Of a DNA stretch of 64,000 nt, positions 27,649-38,236 are shown in pieces; position 1 is the stretch's first letter, and every line of letters begins with the position of its first letter. Location: contig NZ_CP089507.1 of NCBI RefSeq assembly GCF_021233355.1, forward strand, positions 372,001 through 436,000. Reading direction: 5' to 3'. The stretch comes from Luteimonas fraxinea (GTDB lineage Bacteria; Pseudomonadota; Gammaproteobacteria; Xanthomonadales; Xanthomonadaceae). A model generated the notes under the pieces. That model saw nothing but the letters and a program-made list of their open reading frames with translations, was not told the DNA's origin and searched no databases. The translations under genes were made by a program, and so were the position numbers.

Positions 27649-27990
27649 ATGTCCGACCTCATTCCACTCAGCGATGCCCACTGCGTTCCGCGCCGCGGCG
27701 ACGCGCATCGTCTGCCCGAAGCCCGCGTCAGCGAACTGCTGCCACAGGTGGCCAGTTGGACGCTGGCCGAAGACGGTCAGGCGCTGACCCGCACGTTCCG
27801 CTTCGACGACTACTACCGCACGATGGCCTTCGTGAACGCGCTGGCCTTCATCGCCCACCGCGAGGACCACCATCCCGATCTCGGCGTGCACTACGACCGC
27901 GTCGAAGTCCGCTACTCGACCCACGATGTCGGCGGCTTGAGCGAGAACGACTTCATCTGCGCGGCCCGGGCCGACCAGCTGATCGCCTGA
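27649..27990 (+). CDS. phhB: Pterin-4a-carbinolamine dehydratase
   Basis: Recycles the pterin cofactor after phenylalanine hydroxylation by dehydrating 4a-hydroxytetrahydropterin; also a DCoH homologue. The 113-residue protein has the diagnostic [23 protein letters not shown] region (about 64-86, with the catalytic His pair) and [19 protein letters not shown] precedes the ATG by about 8 nt. It is divergent from nfuA. A phenylalanine hydroxylase gene is not in the window. Confidence 0.95.
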   Translation: MSDLIPLSDAHCVPRRGDAHRLPEARVSELLPQVASWTLAEDGQALTRTFRFDDYYRTMAFVNALAFIAHREDHHPDLGVHYDRVEVRYSTHDVGGLSENDFICAARADQLIA

Positions 27991-28058
27991 GCAGTGCCGG
28001 ACCAGGACGCACTGCAGTCGCGACGCGTCCTGGCTCTCGAAGACCCGGACCGCCCGGC

Positions 28059-29024
28059 TCACCGCAGCCGGTCGAGTGCCTCGCGCAGATCGTCGGCCAG
28101 CGGTGCGTTGAGGAGGTAGGCCTCGCCGTCGTCGAGGGTGAATTCCAGCGACGCAGCGTGCAGGAACAGACGGCGCAGGCCGATCTGGTCGCGCATGCGC
28201 TTGTTGACCTCGACATCGCCGTACTTGTCGTCGCCAGCGACCGGATGGCCGATGTGTTGGGCGTGGACGCGGATCTGGTGGGTGCGGCCGGTTTCGATCC
28301 GCACCTCGCAGTAAGACTGCCCACCGCGCCGCTCGAGCGCACCGAAGTGGCTCAGCGATTCCTTGCCGGCCGGGTTCACCTGCACGTGGCGCTCGCCGCC
28401 CTGGCGCAGGCCGACGTGCAGCGGCGCATCGACGCTCATCGTGCCGTCGGGCATGCGGCCGGCCAGCAGCGTGAGGTAGCGCTTGCGGATGCCGGCGCCG
28501 TGGTCCTCGCGCAGCAACGCCTGCAGCTGGGTCAGGGCCGAGCGCTTCTTGGCCAGCACCATCAGGCCGGAGGTGTCGCGGTCGAGCCGGTGGACCAGCT
28601 CGAGCGACTGGGTTGGCCGCAGCGCGCGCAGAGTCTCGATGACCCCGAAACTGATGCCGCTGCCGCCATGGCTGGCGATGCCGCTGGGCTTGCTGATCGC
28701 CAGCAGCCGGGCGTCCTCGAACACGATGCTGGCGTCCATCGCTGCCAGCAAGCCCTTCGAGGGCGTGCCGGCCTCGCCCGGCGCCTCCAGCCGGACGGGC
28801 GGAATGCGCACCTCGTCGCCAGCGTCGAGCTTGCGCTCGGGCTTGGCGCGGCCCCCATTCACGCGGACCTGCCCACTGCGCACGATCTTGTAGATGATCG
28901 ATCTCGGCGCGCCCTTGAGCTGGCCGAGCAGGAAATTGTCGAGGCGTTGGCCGTCACGATCGTCCGGAACCCGGACCAGTCGAACGCCACCGCCGCCGGC
29001 GGAGCCGGAACCGTTGTCAGTCAT
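28059..29024 (-). CDS. rluC: 23S rRNA pseudouridine synthase RluC-type
   Basis: Isomerises specific uridines of 23S rRNA (955/2504/2580 in E. coli) to pseudouridine. The 321-residue protein has an N-terminal S4 RNA-binding domain (about 26-75, RLDNFLLGQLKGAPRSIIYK) and a catalytic domain with HRLDRDTSG, placing the nucleophile at Asp148. Length equals RluC (319 in E. coli). The ATG at 29024 was chosen because upstream codons lack conservation. It is divergent from rne, the same arrangement as in E. coli. Confidence 0.95.
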   Translation of the reverse strand: MTDNGSGSAGGGGVRLVRVPDDRDGQRLDNFLLGQLKGAPRSIIYKIVRSGQVRVNGGRAKPERKLDAGDEVRIPPVRLEAPGEAGTPSKGLLAAMDASIVFEDARLLAISKPSGIASHGGSGISFGVIETLRALRPTQSLELVHRLDRDTSGLMVLAKKRSALTQLQALLREDHGAGIRKRYLTLLAGRMPDGTMSVDAPLHVGLRQGGERHVQVNPAGKESLSHFGALERRGGQSYCEVRIETGRTHQIRVHAQHIGHPVAGDDKYGDVEVNKRMRDQIGLRRLFLHAASLEFTLDDGEAYLLNAPLADDLREALDRLR

Positions 29025-29039
29025 CGTCGCCTGTTTATC

Positions 29040-29424
29040 TGGTACACTCGGGCCGCGATCTAAGGTGCTGATTTCTTTGAAAGAACACGGGCCAAAAGCC
29101 TGCCTTTCAAAGGCTTCCGGACAGTGCGCGGCCACCGCCCCAGGGGCGGCCATGTTAGCGGCTGTACGGCAGTACCGACCATCGCCCGATGCCTGGCATC
29201 GGCGCTGAACACGTCCCGCGTGACGTTCGCGACCGCCAAACACCGGTCGCAAGCGGTCCGCGGCCTGCACTACCCAGACACAAACAGAGCGCTCCCGCGG
29301 CCCGCCGTGGTGTCGTAGCGCTGGACAATCCGGTTCGTCGCTGCGCGTGCGCGGCGGCTTCAGGCTTCATCCAGGCGAAACGCCCCGGCGTTCCGCGCGT
29401 GAGAGCGCGCAAGGAAACGCAACC
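29040..29424 (+). promoter_or_regulatory. rne promoter (extended -10) and ~370-nt leader
   Basis: TGGTACACT at 29040-29048 is an extended -10 (TGn plus TACACT) with no good -35. Initiation near 29055 would give a 5' leader of about 370 nt before the rne ATG. In E. coli a structured leader of similar length lets RNase E cleave its own mRNA; here the length and the gene order are seen, the autoregulatory function is inferred. No coding frame in this stretch is credible. Confidence 0.55.
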
Positions 29425-32400
29425 ATGAAGCGCATGCTGATCAACGCGACGCAGGCAGAAGAACTGCGCGTCGCCATCGTTGATGGTCAGTCCCTGTACG
29501 ACATCGACATCGAACAGCCGTCCAGGGAACAGAAGAAGTCCAACATCTACAAGGGTCGTATCACCCGCATCGAGCCGTCGCTCGAAGCCGCGTTCGTCGA
29601 GTACGGCGCCGCCCGCCACGGCTTCCTGCCGCTGAAGGAAGTCTCCCGCGATTACTTCCAGGCCGGTGCCGACCCGAACAAGGGCGTCATCAAGGAACTC
29701 CTGCGCGAAGGCCAGGAAGTCGTGGTCCAGGTCGACAAGGAAGAGCGCGGCAACAAGGGCGCTGCCCTGACCACGTTCATCTCGCTGGCCGGCCGCTACA
29801 TGGTGCTGATGCCCAATTCGCCGACCGCCGGTGGCGTGTCGCGCCGGATCGAAGGCGAAGACCGCGCCGAGCTGAAGAAGGCGATGGACGCGCTCGACAT
29901 CCCCGACGAGATGGGCGTGATCATCCGCACCGCCGGTGTCGGCCGTGACGCCGAAGAGCTGCAGTGGGATCTCGACTACCTGCTGAGCATCTGGCGCGCG
30001 ATCGCCGAAGCCGCGCTGAGCAAGCCCTCGCCGTTCCTGATCTACCAGGAATCGCGTCTGATCACCCGTGCGCTGCGCGACTACATGCGCGCCGATATCG
30101 CCGAAATCCTCGTCGATACGCCGGAGATGTACGCCGAGGCGAAGGAATTCGTCGAGCAGGTGATGCCGCACAACCTGCGCAAGCTCAAGCATTACACCGA
30201 CGATGTGCCGCTGTTCAACCGCTATCAGATCGAGTCGCAGATCGAGAGCGCCTACGAGCGCACCGTGCGTCTGCCGTCCGGCGGCGCGCTGGTCATCGAC
30301 CAGACCGAAGCCCTGACTGCGATCGACGTGAACTCCGCCCGCGCCACCAAGGGCGGCGACATCGAAGAGACCGCGTTCAACACCAACCTGGAAGCAGCCG
30401 AGGAAGTGGCCCGCCAGCTGCGCCTGCGCGATCTCGGCGGCCTGGTGGTCATCGACTTCATCGACATGTCGTCGAACAAGCACCAGCGCGACGTCGAGAA
30501 CAAGCTGCAGAACGCGCTCAAGTACGACCGCGCCCGCGTGCAGCAGAACAAGATCTCGAAGTTCGGTCTGCTGGAGATGAGCCGTCAGCGCCTGCGCGCG
30601 TCGCTGGGCGAGTCGAGCCAGATCGTCTGCCCGCGCTGCGAAGGCCATGGCCGCATGCGCAGCATCGAATCGCTGTCGCTGTCGATCATCCGCGTCGCCG
30701 AAGAGCACGCGATGAAGGACAACACCGGACAGGTGCTGGTGCAGGCCCCGGTCGAGATTGCGAACTACCTGCTCAACGAGAAGCGCAGCGCGCTTGAGGA
30801 AATCGAAAAGCGCCACGCCGCGCCGATCATCATCGTCGCCGACGAGCAGTTGCACACGCCGCACTACGAGGTCTCGCGCATCCGCGAGAACGAACTCGGT
30901 GAGGAAACCGCGCGTCCGAGCTACCAGCGCGGCACGCCGCGTCGCGTCGCGACGATCGCGCTGAGCAAGAACAACCTCAACGTGCCGCCGCCGGCCGTCA
31001 CCAATGTGCGTCCGACGCAGCCCGCGCCGGTTCGCGAGCCGAAGCCGGAAGCCGTTGCGCCCGCACCGGCGCCCGTGCCGCAGCCCGCACCCGCACCGGT
31101 CGAACGGGTCGCCACCGGCGGCGTCATGGGCTGGCTCAAGACGCTGTTCGCACCCCCTGCCCCGGCCAAGCCCGCCGCACCCGCGCAGACCGAGCGCGCG
31201 CCGCGTGCCGATGGCGGTCCGCGCGGCGAGAACCGCGGCGATCGCAACGATCGTGGCCGCAACGGCCAGCGCCGCGACCGTCGCGGTGGACGTCAGGGAC
31301 AGGGCGGATCGAACCCGTCGCCTGTCGCGAACGAAGCCAAGCAGGCGGCGCCCGCGCAGCAGGCCCGCGACGACACACAGCGTGAAGCGCGTCGCGAGCC
31401 CGCGGCCGTTGCCGATGCCGGCGCCCGCAAGGAGCGTCAGCAGGAACGTCGCCAGCGCCAGAAGCAGCGCGGCCCGCGCCAGAAGACCGAAGGCGACGTG
31501 ACCGAGGCCCAGGCGGCGATCGCCGTCGCCGCGCCGGTTGCAGCCGCATCGATCGACGCGCCCCGCGCAACCCAGCCCGACATCGAGCAGACCGCGCCGG
31601 CAACGGCGATCGACAGCGCACCTGCTGCCGTCGCCACGCACGCAACGCCGCGCCCTGAAACCGCACCAGTGCACACCGATACGGATGCGGACGACAGCGA
31701 CGATACGAGCGCGTCCGATGCCGATGGCAACAGCGAGTCCGGTGACGATGACGGCAGCAACGGCCGTCGACGTCGCGGTCGTCGTGGTGGCCGTCGTCGT
31801 CGTCGTGGCAAGGCCGGTGACGGCACGGCTGGCGACGAGACCTCGCTGGACAGCGATGACGCAGGCGACGACGACACCGCCGTGGCCACCGGTCATGGCC
31901 AGCCCGAGTTCGACTTCGACGATCTGCCCGCACCTGCGGCGCAGGCGACGAGCGAACCGCGCGCTCCTGCGCAGCAGGACACGCGTCCGGCCGTCGCGGC
32001 GGCTGCGGTCGCCGCGAGCGCCGTGGTGCAGCCGAGCGAGCCGGCAGTCGAAACGCCTGCGCCTGCGCAGCCGGTCGACACCTGGACCGCGACGCCTGCT
32101 CCGGTCGAAGCCGAGGCGCCGCAGACCCCGGTCGAACGCGCAGCACCTGTGGCCGATGCACCCGTGCTGCCGCCGGTGGTCGAGTCGCCGGTCGTCGCAG
32201 ACGTGACGCCGGCGCAGGACACCGCGCCTGCCAAGATCGCCGCAGACGACGTCGCGAATGCGGCCCGTTCCGTGGCGCCGGTGGAGCCGGCGCGCAGCTT
32301 TGATCCTGCGCCGCAGGCCGAGCCGAACGTCAGCGACGAAGCACCGGTTGCTGCCGCACCGCAGATCGACGCCACGCCGTCGATCGACACGGCCAGCGCA

Positions 32401-32694
32401 CCGGCACCGTTCGACGAGACGCCGGCCGCGCCGCGTGCACCGGTGGCCCAGGGCCTGTTCGACGCGCCTGCACCGGCTGCAACGCAGCCTGTCGAGTCGC
32501 CGTCCTTCGAGCCCGAGACGACCGGCGTTGCGCCGGGCGATGCGGCGCTGACGGATGAAGAGGTCACGACGCCGGTCGAGCCCGCGGTCGCGGATGCAGC
32601 GTCGGTCGAATCCGACGACGCAGACAGCGACGATGAGCCCGAGTCGGACTACCGTACCGATCCGCGCCTGCGGTCACGTCCGAACGACGCTTGA
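29425..32694 (+). CDS. rne: Ribonuclease E
   Basis: Essential endoribonuclease for mRNA decay and rRNA/tRNA maturation, scaffold of the degradosome. The 1089-residue protein starts [20 protein letters not shown], then an S1 domain (about 35-125). The DNase I-like catalytic part has Asp301 (AIDVNSA) and Asp344 (VIDFIDM), matching E. coli D303 and D346, and the Zn-link CPRCEGHGR with Cys402/Cys405. From about residue 510 the protein is disordered: an RG/RR-rich block (about 590-700), a second Arg-rich block near 775-800, and a long Ala/Pro/Asp-rich tail. AAGGAAA before the ATG fixes the start. Confidence 0.97.
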   Translation: MKRMLINATQAEELRVAIVDGQSLYDIDIEQPSREQKKSNIYKGRITRIEPSLEAAFVEYGAARHGFLPLKEVSRDYFQAGADPNKGVIKELLREGQEVVVQVDKEERGNKGAALTTFISLAGRYMVLMPNSPTAGGVSRRIEGEDRAELKKAMDALDIPDEMGVIIRTAGVGRDAEELQWDLDYLLSIWRAIAEAALSKPSPFLIYQESRLITRALRDYMRADIAEILVDTPEMYAEAKEFVEQVMPHNLRKLKHYTDDVPLFNRYQIESQIESAYERTVRLPSGGALVIDQTEALTAIDVNSARATKGGDIEETAFNTNLEAAEEVARQLRLRDLGGLVVIDFIDMSSNKHQRDVENKLQNALKYDRARVQQNKISKFGLLEMSRQRLRASLGESSQIVCPRCEGHGRMRSIESLSLSIIRVAEEHAMKDNTGQVLVQAPVEIANYLLNEKRSALEEIEKRHAAPIIIVADEQLHTPHYEVSRIRENELGEETARPSYQRGTPRRVATIALSKNNLNVPPPAVTNVRPTQPAPVREPKPEAVAPAPAPVPQPAPAPVERVATGGVMGWLKTLFAPPAPAKPAAPAQTERAPRADGGPRGENRGDRNDRGRNGQRRDRRGGRQGQGGSNPSPVANEAKQAAPAQQARDDTQREARREPAAVADAGARKERQQERRQRQKQRGPRQKTEGDVTEAQAAIAVAAPVAAASIDAPRATQPDIEQTAPATAIDSAPAAVATHATPRPETAPVHTDTDADDSDDTSASDADGNSESGDDDGSNGRRRRGRRGGRRRRRGKAGDGTAGDETSLDSDDAGDDDTAVATGHGQPEFDFDDLPAPAAQATSEPRAPAQQDTRPAVAAAAVAASAVVQPSEPAVETPAPAQPVDTWTATPAPVEAEAPQTPVERAAPVADAPVLPPVVESPVVADVTPAQDTAPAKIAADDVANAARSVAPVEPARSFDPAPQAEPNVSDEAPVAAAPQIDATPSIDTASAPAPFDETPAAPRAPVAQGLFDAPAPAATQPVESPSFEPETTGVAPGDAALTDEEVTTPVEPAVADAASVESDDADSDDEPESDYRTDPRLRSRPNDA

Positions 32695-32718
32695 GTCATT
32701 CCGGCTCTTGTGACAACG

Positions 32719-32747
32719 AAAAACCCCGGCTTCGGCCGGGGTTTTTT
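32719..32747 (+). terminator. Intrinsic terminator of rne
   Basis: A 7-bp G/C stem CCCCGGC/GCCGGGG closed by a TTCG tetraloop (32724-32741), with A-run before and GTTTTTT-type run after. It can also work on the minus strand for the convergent regulator gene. Confidence 0.92.
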
Positions 32748-32819
32748 CTTGGGTCATCGTTCCATCGCTGCGGACGCATGCCTGCGCAATGCAGGCATCG
32801 CGGCGACATAAAACCTGCG

Positions 32820-33467
32820 TCAGATCGCGAGCTCCACCGGCGCGACGCCGTACTGGCTTGCCAGACGCGCGAGCGCGATCGAATCCTGGATCTGCAGCTT
32901 CTCGAACAGCCGCGATTTGTGCGTGTTGACCGTCTTGGCACTGAGGCTCAGACGTCGCGCGATGTCTTCCTGGCGCAGGCCCTGCAGGAGCAGCATCGCC
33001 ACTTCCATCTCGCGCGGCGACAACGCGTCGAACGGCGTTTCGTTGCCGCCGATGCCCGACAGCGCGAGATTCTGCGCGATGTTGCTGGCGAGATAGCGTC
33101 GTCCACGCGCGACATCACGCACCGCGCGCACGAGTTCCGCGGCATCGCCACCCTTGCCGACATAACCGGACGCACCGGCTTCGATCATCCGACGCGGCAT
33201 CGGCCCGTCTTCGAGGATCGACACCACGATCACCCGCGTTTCCGGCTGTCCGCGCACCACACGCTCGGTCACTTCCAGCCCGCTGACGCCCGGCAGATGC
33301 AGGTCGCACAGCACGATGTCCGGCTTGAGTCTGCGGATCAGCGGCAAGGCTTCCTCTCCGCTTTCGGCTTCGCCGACCACTTCGATATCCGCCTCGCTCG
33401 ACAGGATCATGCGCAGCCCTGTGCGGACGAGTGCATGGTCGTCGACCATGAACACGCGAATCGTCAT
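32820..33467 (-). CDS. gacA: GacA/UvrY-type response regulator
   Basis: Two-component response regulator of the NarL/FixJ class, 215 residues. The receiver has acidic residues DD(9-10), phospho-acceptor Asp55 (LCDLHLPG) and Lys105 (GYVGKG). The LuxR-type HTH occupies about 145-210 (LSPREMEVAMLLLQGLRQEDIARRLSLS in two blocks). Sequence features such as RRYLASNIAQNLALS are close to UvrY/GacA, which with BarA/GacS controls CsrA-sponging small RNAs. The cognate sensor is not adjacent, as usual for this regulator. The gene ends near the rne terminator. Confidence 0.87.
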   Translation of the reverse strand: MTIRVFMVDDHALVRTGLRMILSSEADIEVVGEAESGEEALPLIRRLKPDIVLCDLHLPGVSGLEVTERVVRGQPETRVIVVSILEDGPMPRRMIEAGASGYVGKGGDAAELVRAVRDVARGRRYLASNIAQNLALSGIGGNETPFDALSPREMEVAMLLLQGLRQEDIARRLSLSAKTVNTHKSRLFEKLQIQDSIALARLASQYGVAPVELAI

Positions 33468-33556
33468 CCCTGTCTCTCCATTCCCGTCCCACCCCGGCGT
33501 CCGAGGCTACGCTGCGCGTGAGATGAATCGCAAGTCGGGAAATGCTGACTGCGTGG

Positions 33557-34150
33557 TCAGCCCGCTGCCTGCGCAGGCGTCATCATCAAACGGATGTCGT
33601 CGACCATCGCATCGACGGGCTGGTCGTACTGGAATGCAAGGCGCAAACGGCCGTCGGGACCGATGAGGTAGTTCACCATCGTGTGATCCATCGCGTACGA
33701 CGAACTCGTCGGCACTTCGCGATAGGTCACGCGGAACGACTGCGCAGCGAGTCGCGTCTGCATGTCGTCGCCGCGCAGCGCGACGATGTCACCACCGAAT
33801 GCGCCGACGTACTGCGCGAGGATCTCGCCGGTGTCGCGCTTTGGATCGACGGTGACGAACACGATCTGCAGGCGCTCACCGTCAGCGCCAAGCGCGCGGC
33901 GGATCTGCGAGGCCTTCAGCAGGCTGGTCGGACAGACTTCGGGGCAATGCGTGTAGCCGAACGACAGCAGCACGTAGCGCCCGCGGAAATCGCCGAGACC
34001 ACGCGGCTGGCCCTGCGTGTCCTCGAGATCGAGGCTGCGGCCGTAGGACACGCCCCTCAGATCGGTGCCCGTGTACGGCCCGGCCGGCGGCGCGCTGCAG
34101 CTTGCGAGCAGCATCGTGGAGACGGCGATGGCGGCGAGACGAAGAAGCAC
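33557..34150 (-). CDS. SCO1/SenC/PrrC family copper chaperone lipoprotein
   Basis: 197-residue periplasmic thioredoxin-fold protein that helps assemble the CuA site of cytochrome c oxidase. A signal peptide ends in lipobox LLASC (Cys18). Copper ligands are all present: Cys69 and Cys73 in THCPEVCP, and His156 in AMDHTMVN. FVTVDPKRDTGEILAQYV is a standard SCO block. The gene stands alone between the GacA-like regulator and an aminotransferase gene; no oxidase genes are in the window. Confidence 0.93.
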   Translation of the reverse strand: MLLRLAAIAVSTMLLASCSAPPAGPYTGTDLRGVSYGRSLDLEDTQGQPRGLGDFRGRYVLLSFGYTHCPEVCPTSLLKASQIRRALGADGERLQIVFVTVDPKRDTGEILAQYVGAFGGDIVALRGDDMQTRLAAQSFRVTYREVPTSSSYAMDHTMVNYLIGPDGRLRLAFQYDQPVDAMVDDIRLMMTPAQAAG

Positions 34151-34249
34151 GGTCGGCAGTCGGTCGAAGGCACGGCGCGGAATGCGCAGAACCCAAGTCT
34201 AGCGACGCATCGCTGAAGGTCCGCCGCGACCGATCGTCGCAGCGCGCGC

Positions 34250-35404
34250 TCAGAGCTTGCGCAGGCGCTGGATCGCCGCGTCCAGCGTCGCGTCGTTCTT
34301 GGCGAAACACAGCCGCGCCAGGCGCTGACCGGCAGGCGGCGCCGCATAGAACGGCGACAGCGGAATCGCTGCAACGCCCTTCTCGATCGTCAGCCAGCGA
34401 CAGAATTCGGCGTCGTCGAGATCGCTGACCGCCGAATAGTCGACCAGCTGGAAATAACCGCCCGGCACCGGCAGGCATCGCAGCCGCGTGCTGGCGAGCT
34501 GCGCAGCGAACGCGTCGCGCTTGGCCTGGTAGAAGGCGCCGAGCTGCTCGTAGTGTTCCGGTTCTTCGCGCAGCATCTCCGCGAACGCATGCTGCGCCGG
34601 CGCGAAGGTGCAGAACACGTTGTACTGGTGAACCTTGCGGAACTCCGCGCTCAGCGCGGGCGGCGCGATGCAGTAGCCGAGCTTCCAGCCGGTGCAGTGG
34701 TAGGTCTTGCCGAAGCTCGACACGACGAAGCTGCGTTCGCGCAGTTCCGGCCAGCGCAGCGCAGATTCGTGGCGCGCGCCGTCGAACACGATGTGCTCGT
34801 AGACCTCGTCCGACAGCAGATAGATGCCGGTGTCGCGCAGCAGCTCGGCGATCGCCTGCATGTCCCCCGCGCCGAACATCGCGCCGGACGGGTTGTGCGG
34901 GCTGTTGACGATCAGCATCCGCGTCTTCGATGTGACCGCGTCGCGCACGCGCTGCCAGTCGGGCGCGAACGTCGCGGGATCCAGCGGCACGTGCACGGCC
35001 ACCGCGCCGGCCAGTTCGATCGCCGGCTCGTAGCTGTCGTAGGCGGGGTCGAGGACGATGACCTCCTCGCCTGCGCGCACCACTGCGTGGATCGCGTTGA
35101 AGAGGGCTTCGGTGGCGCCGCTGGTGACAGTGATCTCCGCATCGGCGTCGGGCAGATGCCCGTAGACGCGTTCGGTCTTCTCCGCGATGGCCTGCCGCAG
35201 CGCCGGGATCCCCGTCATCGGCGCATACTGGTTGTGGCCGGCGCGCATCGCCGTGGCGAGTGCGTCGACCAGGCGTTGCGGCACGTCGAAATCGGGAAAG
35301 CCCTGCCCGAGGTTGACGGCGCCGTGTTCGGCCGCCAGCTGGGACATCACGGTGAAGATCGTGGTGCCGACCTTGGGAAGCTTGGTCCGGATCATCGCCT
35401 GCAT
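34250..35404 (-). CDS. ybdL: PLP-dependent methionine-type aminotransferase (YbdL-like)
   Basis: Fold-type I aminotransferase that, like E. coli YbdL, probably uses methionine and aromatic amino acids with 2-oxo acids. With the ATG at 35404 it has 384 residues, nearly identical in length to YbdL (386). The N-terminal KLPKVGTTIFTVMSQLA, NLGQGFPDFD, ANQYAPMTG-like and DEVYEHI segments are typical; the Schiff-base lysine is in SSFGKTYHCTGWKLGY. A GTG at 35449 would add 15 poorly supported residues and leave only 17 bp to the divergent gene, so it was not chosen. Confidence 0.9.
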   Translation of the reverse strand: MQAMIRTKLPKVGTTIFTVMSQLAAEHGAVNLGQGFPDFDVPQRLVDALATAMRAGHNQYAPMTGIPALRQAIAEKTERVYGHLPDADAEITVTSGATEALFNAIHAVVRAGEEVIVLDPAYDSYEPAIELAGAVAVHVPLDPATFAPDWQRVRDAVTSKTRMLIVNSPHNPSGAMFGAGDMQAIAELLRDTGIYLLSDEVYEHIVFDGARHESALRWPELRERSFVVSSFGKTYHCTGWKLGYCIAPPALSAEFRKVHQYNVFCTFAPAQHAFAEMLREEPEHYEQLGAFYQAKRDAFAAQLASTRLRCLPVPGGYFQLVDYSAVSDLDDAEFCRWLTIEKGVAAIPLSPFYAAPPAGQRLARLCFAKNDATLDAAIQRLRKL

Positions 35405-35466
35405 GCCGTTGGGGATCTGAGGGGCCACGAGTGTACGGACGCGGACCACGGGGATAAACCGCCGCC

Positions 35467-35949
35467 ATGAACAACCAGCATCCCATCGACGACACCCGCC
35501 TGGTCGCGCTGCTGCACGCCTATCTGGATGCCCGCTACCGCTGGCAGCACCGCGACGACTGGCACGACATCGTCATCGGGTTGCCCACGCCGGGCCTGGA
35601 TCTGCGTTATCCCGACGCCGCCGGCTACGGCTGCATCTCGGCGTGGAATCCGATGTCGGAACTGCGTCCGCCGACCGAGAACCGGCGCTCCGACAAGGCG
35701 CTGGAGGCCGAGCTCACCGCGCTCGGGCTGCCGCACATGCCCGCCTTCGCCAGCGCCGCCGACCGCAGCTGGCGCGAGCCGAGCTGGATCGTGTTCGGCA
35801 TGGACGTCGACGCGTTCGATGCGCTGGCACGACGCTACGGCCAGCTGGGCACGCTGTGGTGGCCGCGCGAGACGCCGGTGCGCCTGCGCATGTACGCCAA
35901 GCGTCCCAGCGGACTCGAAGGCGACCAGCACGTCGACTGGCTGCGCTGA
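35467..35949 (+). CDS. DUF3293 domain protein
   Basis: 160-residue soluble protein matching the DUF3293 pattern: [30 protein letters not shown] (in two blocks, about 58-87), then [29 protein letters not shown]. This family has no established role. A TAAACC box ends 6 nt before the ATG, and no Shine-Dalgarno is evident, suggesting a leaderless or very short-leadered message. It lies 73 bp ahead of the ccm operon on the same strand, but a -10-like TACGAT at 35971-35976 suggests ccm has its own promoter. Confidence 0.8.
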   Translation: MNNQHPIDDTRLVALLHAYLDARYRWQHRDDWHDIVIGLPTPGLDLRYPDAAGYGCISAWNPMSELRPPTENRRSDKALEAELTALGLPHMPAFASAADRSWREPSWIVFGMDVDAFDALARRYGQLGTLWWPRETPVRLRMYAKRPSGLEGDQHVDWLR

Positions 35950-36022
35950 CGCAAACCGCGTCGCTGCGGATACGATGGCCGCGCGACCGACCGGGTCGCG
36001 CCCGTGGGCCCATCGCCGCCGC

Positions 36023-36664
36023 ATGTCCGAGTCCGCTTCCGTCCCGCCGCTGCTCGCCGCCCGCGGTCTGTGCTTCCTGCGCGACGCGCGCCCGGTGTTC
36101 GGACCGCTCGATTTCGACGTCGCTGCCGGCGAGGCTCTGCTGGTGCAGGGCGGCAACGGTGCGGGCAAGACCACGCTGTTGCGCGTGCTGGCCGGTCTGC
36201 TGGAAGCCGACGGCGGTACGGTCGAAGTCGACGGCGCGCCGGTCGCTCGCGCGATGCGCGCCGGCACGATGGCGTATCTGGGCCATCTGCCGGGCCTGAA
36301 GGCCGATCTCGACGCGATCGAAAACCTCGAGTTCCTCGCGCGCCTGCAGGGCTGCCGCGCGAGCCAGACAGCCGAACGCGCGCTCGCTCTGGTCGGACTG
36401 GCCTCGCATGCGCATCTGCTGGTGCGGCAGATGTCGGCCGGGCAGAAGAAACGACTCTCGCTGGCGCGGCTGTGGATGTCGCCGGCGCCGCTGTGGCTGC
36501 TCGACGAGCCCTACGCCAATCTCGATCTGCAGGGCATCGAACTGGTCAACCGCATGGTCCGCGCCCAGCTCGAAGACGGCGGCGCGGCGCTGGTAACCAC
36601 GCACGGCGCCTATGCCGCGCCGCCGGTGCGTACCCGAGAACTGGTGCTGGACGCAGTCGCATGA
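36023..36664 (+). CDS. ccmA: Heme exporter ATPase CcmA
   Basis: ABC ATPase of the CcmABCD complex that releases heme-charged CcmE during cytochrome c maturation. 213 residues; Walker A GGNGAGKT (43-50), signature [14 protein letters not shown], Walker B LWLLDEP. The ATG at 36023 starts [20 protein letters not shown]; upstream in-frame sequence overlaps the preceding gene and is not conserved. It overlaps ccmB by 4 nt (ATGA) and heads the ccm run. Single-domain ATPase of normal length. Confidence 0.96.
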   Translation: MSESASVPPLLAARGLCFLRDARPVFGPLDFDVAAGEALLVQGGNGAGKTTLLRVLAGLLEADGGTVEVDGAPVARAMRAGTMAYLGHLPGLKADLDAIENLEFLARLQGCRASQTAERALALVGLASHAHLLVRQMSAGQKKRLSLARLWMSPAPLWLLDEPYANLDLQGIELVNRMVRAQLEDGGAALVTTHGAYAAPPVRTRELVLDAVA

Positions 36665-37347
36665 GTGCACATCCGACCCTGCCCGGCAGCGCAAGAGCGC
36701 TGATCGCCCGCGACCTGCGCCTGCTGTGGCGGCGCCGCGGCGATGCCCTGCAGCCGGCGCTGTTCGCATTACTGGTCGTCGTGCTGTTCGCGCTGGCGCT
36801 GGGCAACGAACCCGGGACGCTGCGCGCCGTGGCGCCCGGCGTGCTGTGGGTCGCGGCGGTGCTGGCCGGCCTGCTCGCGCTCGACACGCTGTTCCGCGGC
36901 GATGCAGAAGACGGCTCGCTCGAACAATGGATGCTCAGCCCCGTGCCGCTGGCCTGGCTGGTGCTGGTACGCACCGCGGTGCACTGGGCGACGACGACCC
37001 TGCCGCTGCTGGTCGCAACGCCATTGCTGGCCGAACTGCTGGGCCTGCCGCGCGACCAGCTGCCTGTTCTGCTGGCCGGTCTCGCACTCGGCACGCCGCT
37101 GCTGAGCCTGCTCGGCGCGGTGGTCGCCGCGCTGACCATCGGCATGCGCCGTTCCGGTATCCTGCTGGCACTGCTTGCCCTGCCCCTGTACGTTCCGGTG
37201 CTGGTGTTCGGTGCCGGCAGCGTCGCGATCGCGGCGCAGGGGCATGATCCATCCGGCGGGCTGTTGCTGCTCGCCGCGGGCCTTGCCGCCGCGCTCGTGC
37301 TGGCACCGGTCGCTGCGGCGACCGCCATCCGCATCGCACTCAATTGA
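36661..37347 (+). CDS. ccmB: Heme exporter membrane protein CcmB
   Basis: Six-helix inner-membrane permease partner of CcmA. 228 residues, with the family block [32 protein letters not shown] (two parts) at the N terminus and [15 protein letters not shown] (about 82-96), a hallmark of CcmB. Its start overlaps the ccmA stop. A 130-bp gap to ccmC follows, with no gene in it. Confidence 0.95.
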   Translation: MSAHPTLPGSARALIARDLRLLWRRRGDALQPALFALLVVVLFALALGNEPGTLRAVAPGVLWVAAVLAGLLALDTLFRGDAEDGSLEQWMLSPVPLAWLVLVRTAVHWATTTLPLLVATPLLAELLGLPRDQLPVLLAGLALGTPLLSLLGAVVAALTIGMRRSGILLALLALPLYVPVLVFGAGSVAIAAQGHDPSGGLLLLAAGLAAALVLAPVAAATAIRIALN

Positions 37348-37477
37348 CTGGCCCCGCGACGGGTCTGGAGGGTCCCGTCGCCGACGTGCAATCCGTTCCG
37401 CAACGCCGCGCCACGCCCGCGACCGCATGCCCGCCATGCGCGCTCCGAGACCGCAAGCCAGCGACCCGCACGCCTAA

Positions 37478-38236
37478 ATGAACTCTGTCCTCCTCTGGTT
37501 CCATCAACTCGGTTCGCCCCCCACCTTCGACCGCTTCGCGCGGCGCTGGGCGCCGTGGGGCTTCGGCCTCGGCCTGTTGACGATGGCGGTCGGCCTGTAC
37601 GGCGCGCTGTACGTGGTGCCCGCCGATTACCAGCAGGGCGACAGCTTCCGCATCCTCTACATCCATGTGCCGAGCGCGTGGATGAGCCTGGCCGTGTTCG
37701 CGGCAATGGCGATCTACGCCGCGATCGCACTCGTCTGGCGGATCAAGCTCTGCGAGATCCTGGCGATGGCCTGCGCGCCGATCGGCGCCGCGTTCACGGT
37801 GATCACGCTCGCGACGGGTTCGATCTGGGGTCGGCCGATGTGGGGCACCTGGTGGGACTGGGATCCGCGCCTGACCACCGAGCTGATCCTGCTGTTCCTG
37901 TATCTGGGCGTGATCGGTCTCTACCACGCGATCGAAGACCGCCGCACCGCCGCGCGCGCGGCCGGTCTGCTGGCGATCGTCGGCGTCGTGCTGCTGCCGG
38001 TGATCCGCTATTCGGTGGTGTGGTGGGATTCGCTGCACCAGGGCCAGACGATCCGCGTGTTCGGCGAGTCGAGCATCGACGGCAGCATGCTGTGGCCGCT
38101 GCTGTGGATGGTGGTCGGCACCAAGTTCTGGTTCGTCGGCTCGCTGCTGGCGCGCGCACGCGCCGACAACCTGCGCCGCGAAGTCGGCAAGGACTGGGTG
38201 CGGGCGCTGGCCGCGCCGACCGGAGATCGCGCATGA
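37478..38236 (+). CDS. ccmC: Heme lyase subunit CcmC
   Basis: Membrane protein that delivers heme to CcmE on the periplasmic side. 252 residues, six helices, with the tryptophan-rich WWD loop WGRPMWGTWWDWDPRLT (about 112-128) and flanking periplasmic histidines, including HVPSAWM near residue 64. The ATG at 37478 gives MNSVLLWFHQLGSPP. It overlaps ccmD by 4 nt. Confidence 0.96.
   Translation: MNSVLLWFHQLGSPPTFDRFARRWAPWGFGLGLLTMAVGLYGALYVVPADYQQGDSFRILYIHVPSAWMSLAVFAAMAIYAAIALVWRIKLCEILAMACAPIGAAFTVITLATGSIWGRPMWGTWWDWDPRLTTELILLFLYLGVIGLYHAIEDRRTAARAAGLLAIVGVVLLPVIRYSVVWWDSLHQGQTIRVFGESSIDGSMLWPLLWMVVGTKFWFVGSLLARARADNLRREVGKDWVRALAAPTGDRA

Noticed and set aside
29155..31896. A 913-codon minus-strand open frame opposite rne
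   Set aside because: Low-complexity composition and full overlap with RNase E, whose catalytic residues all align; treated as a shadow.
33882..35495. A 537-codon minus-strand frame overlapping the aminotransferase and SCO1-like genes
   Set aside because: It is in the wrong frame for both clearly conserved proteins and contains no recognisable domain.
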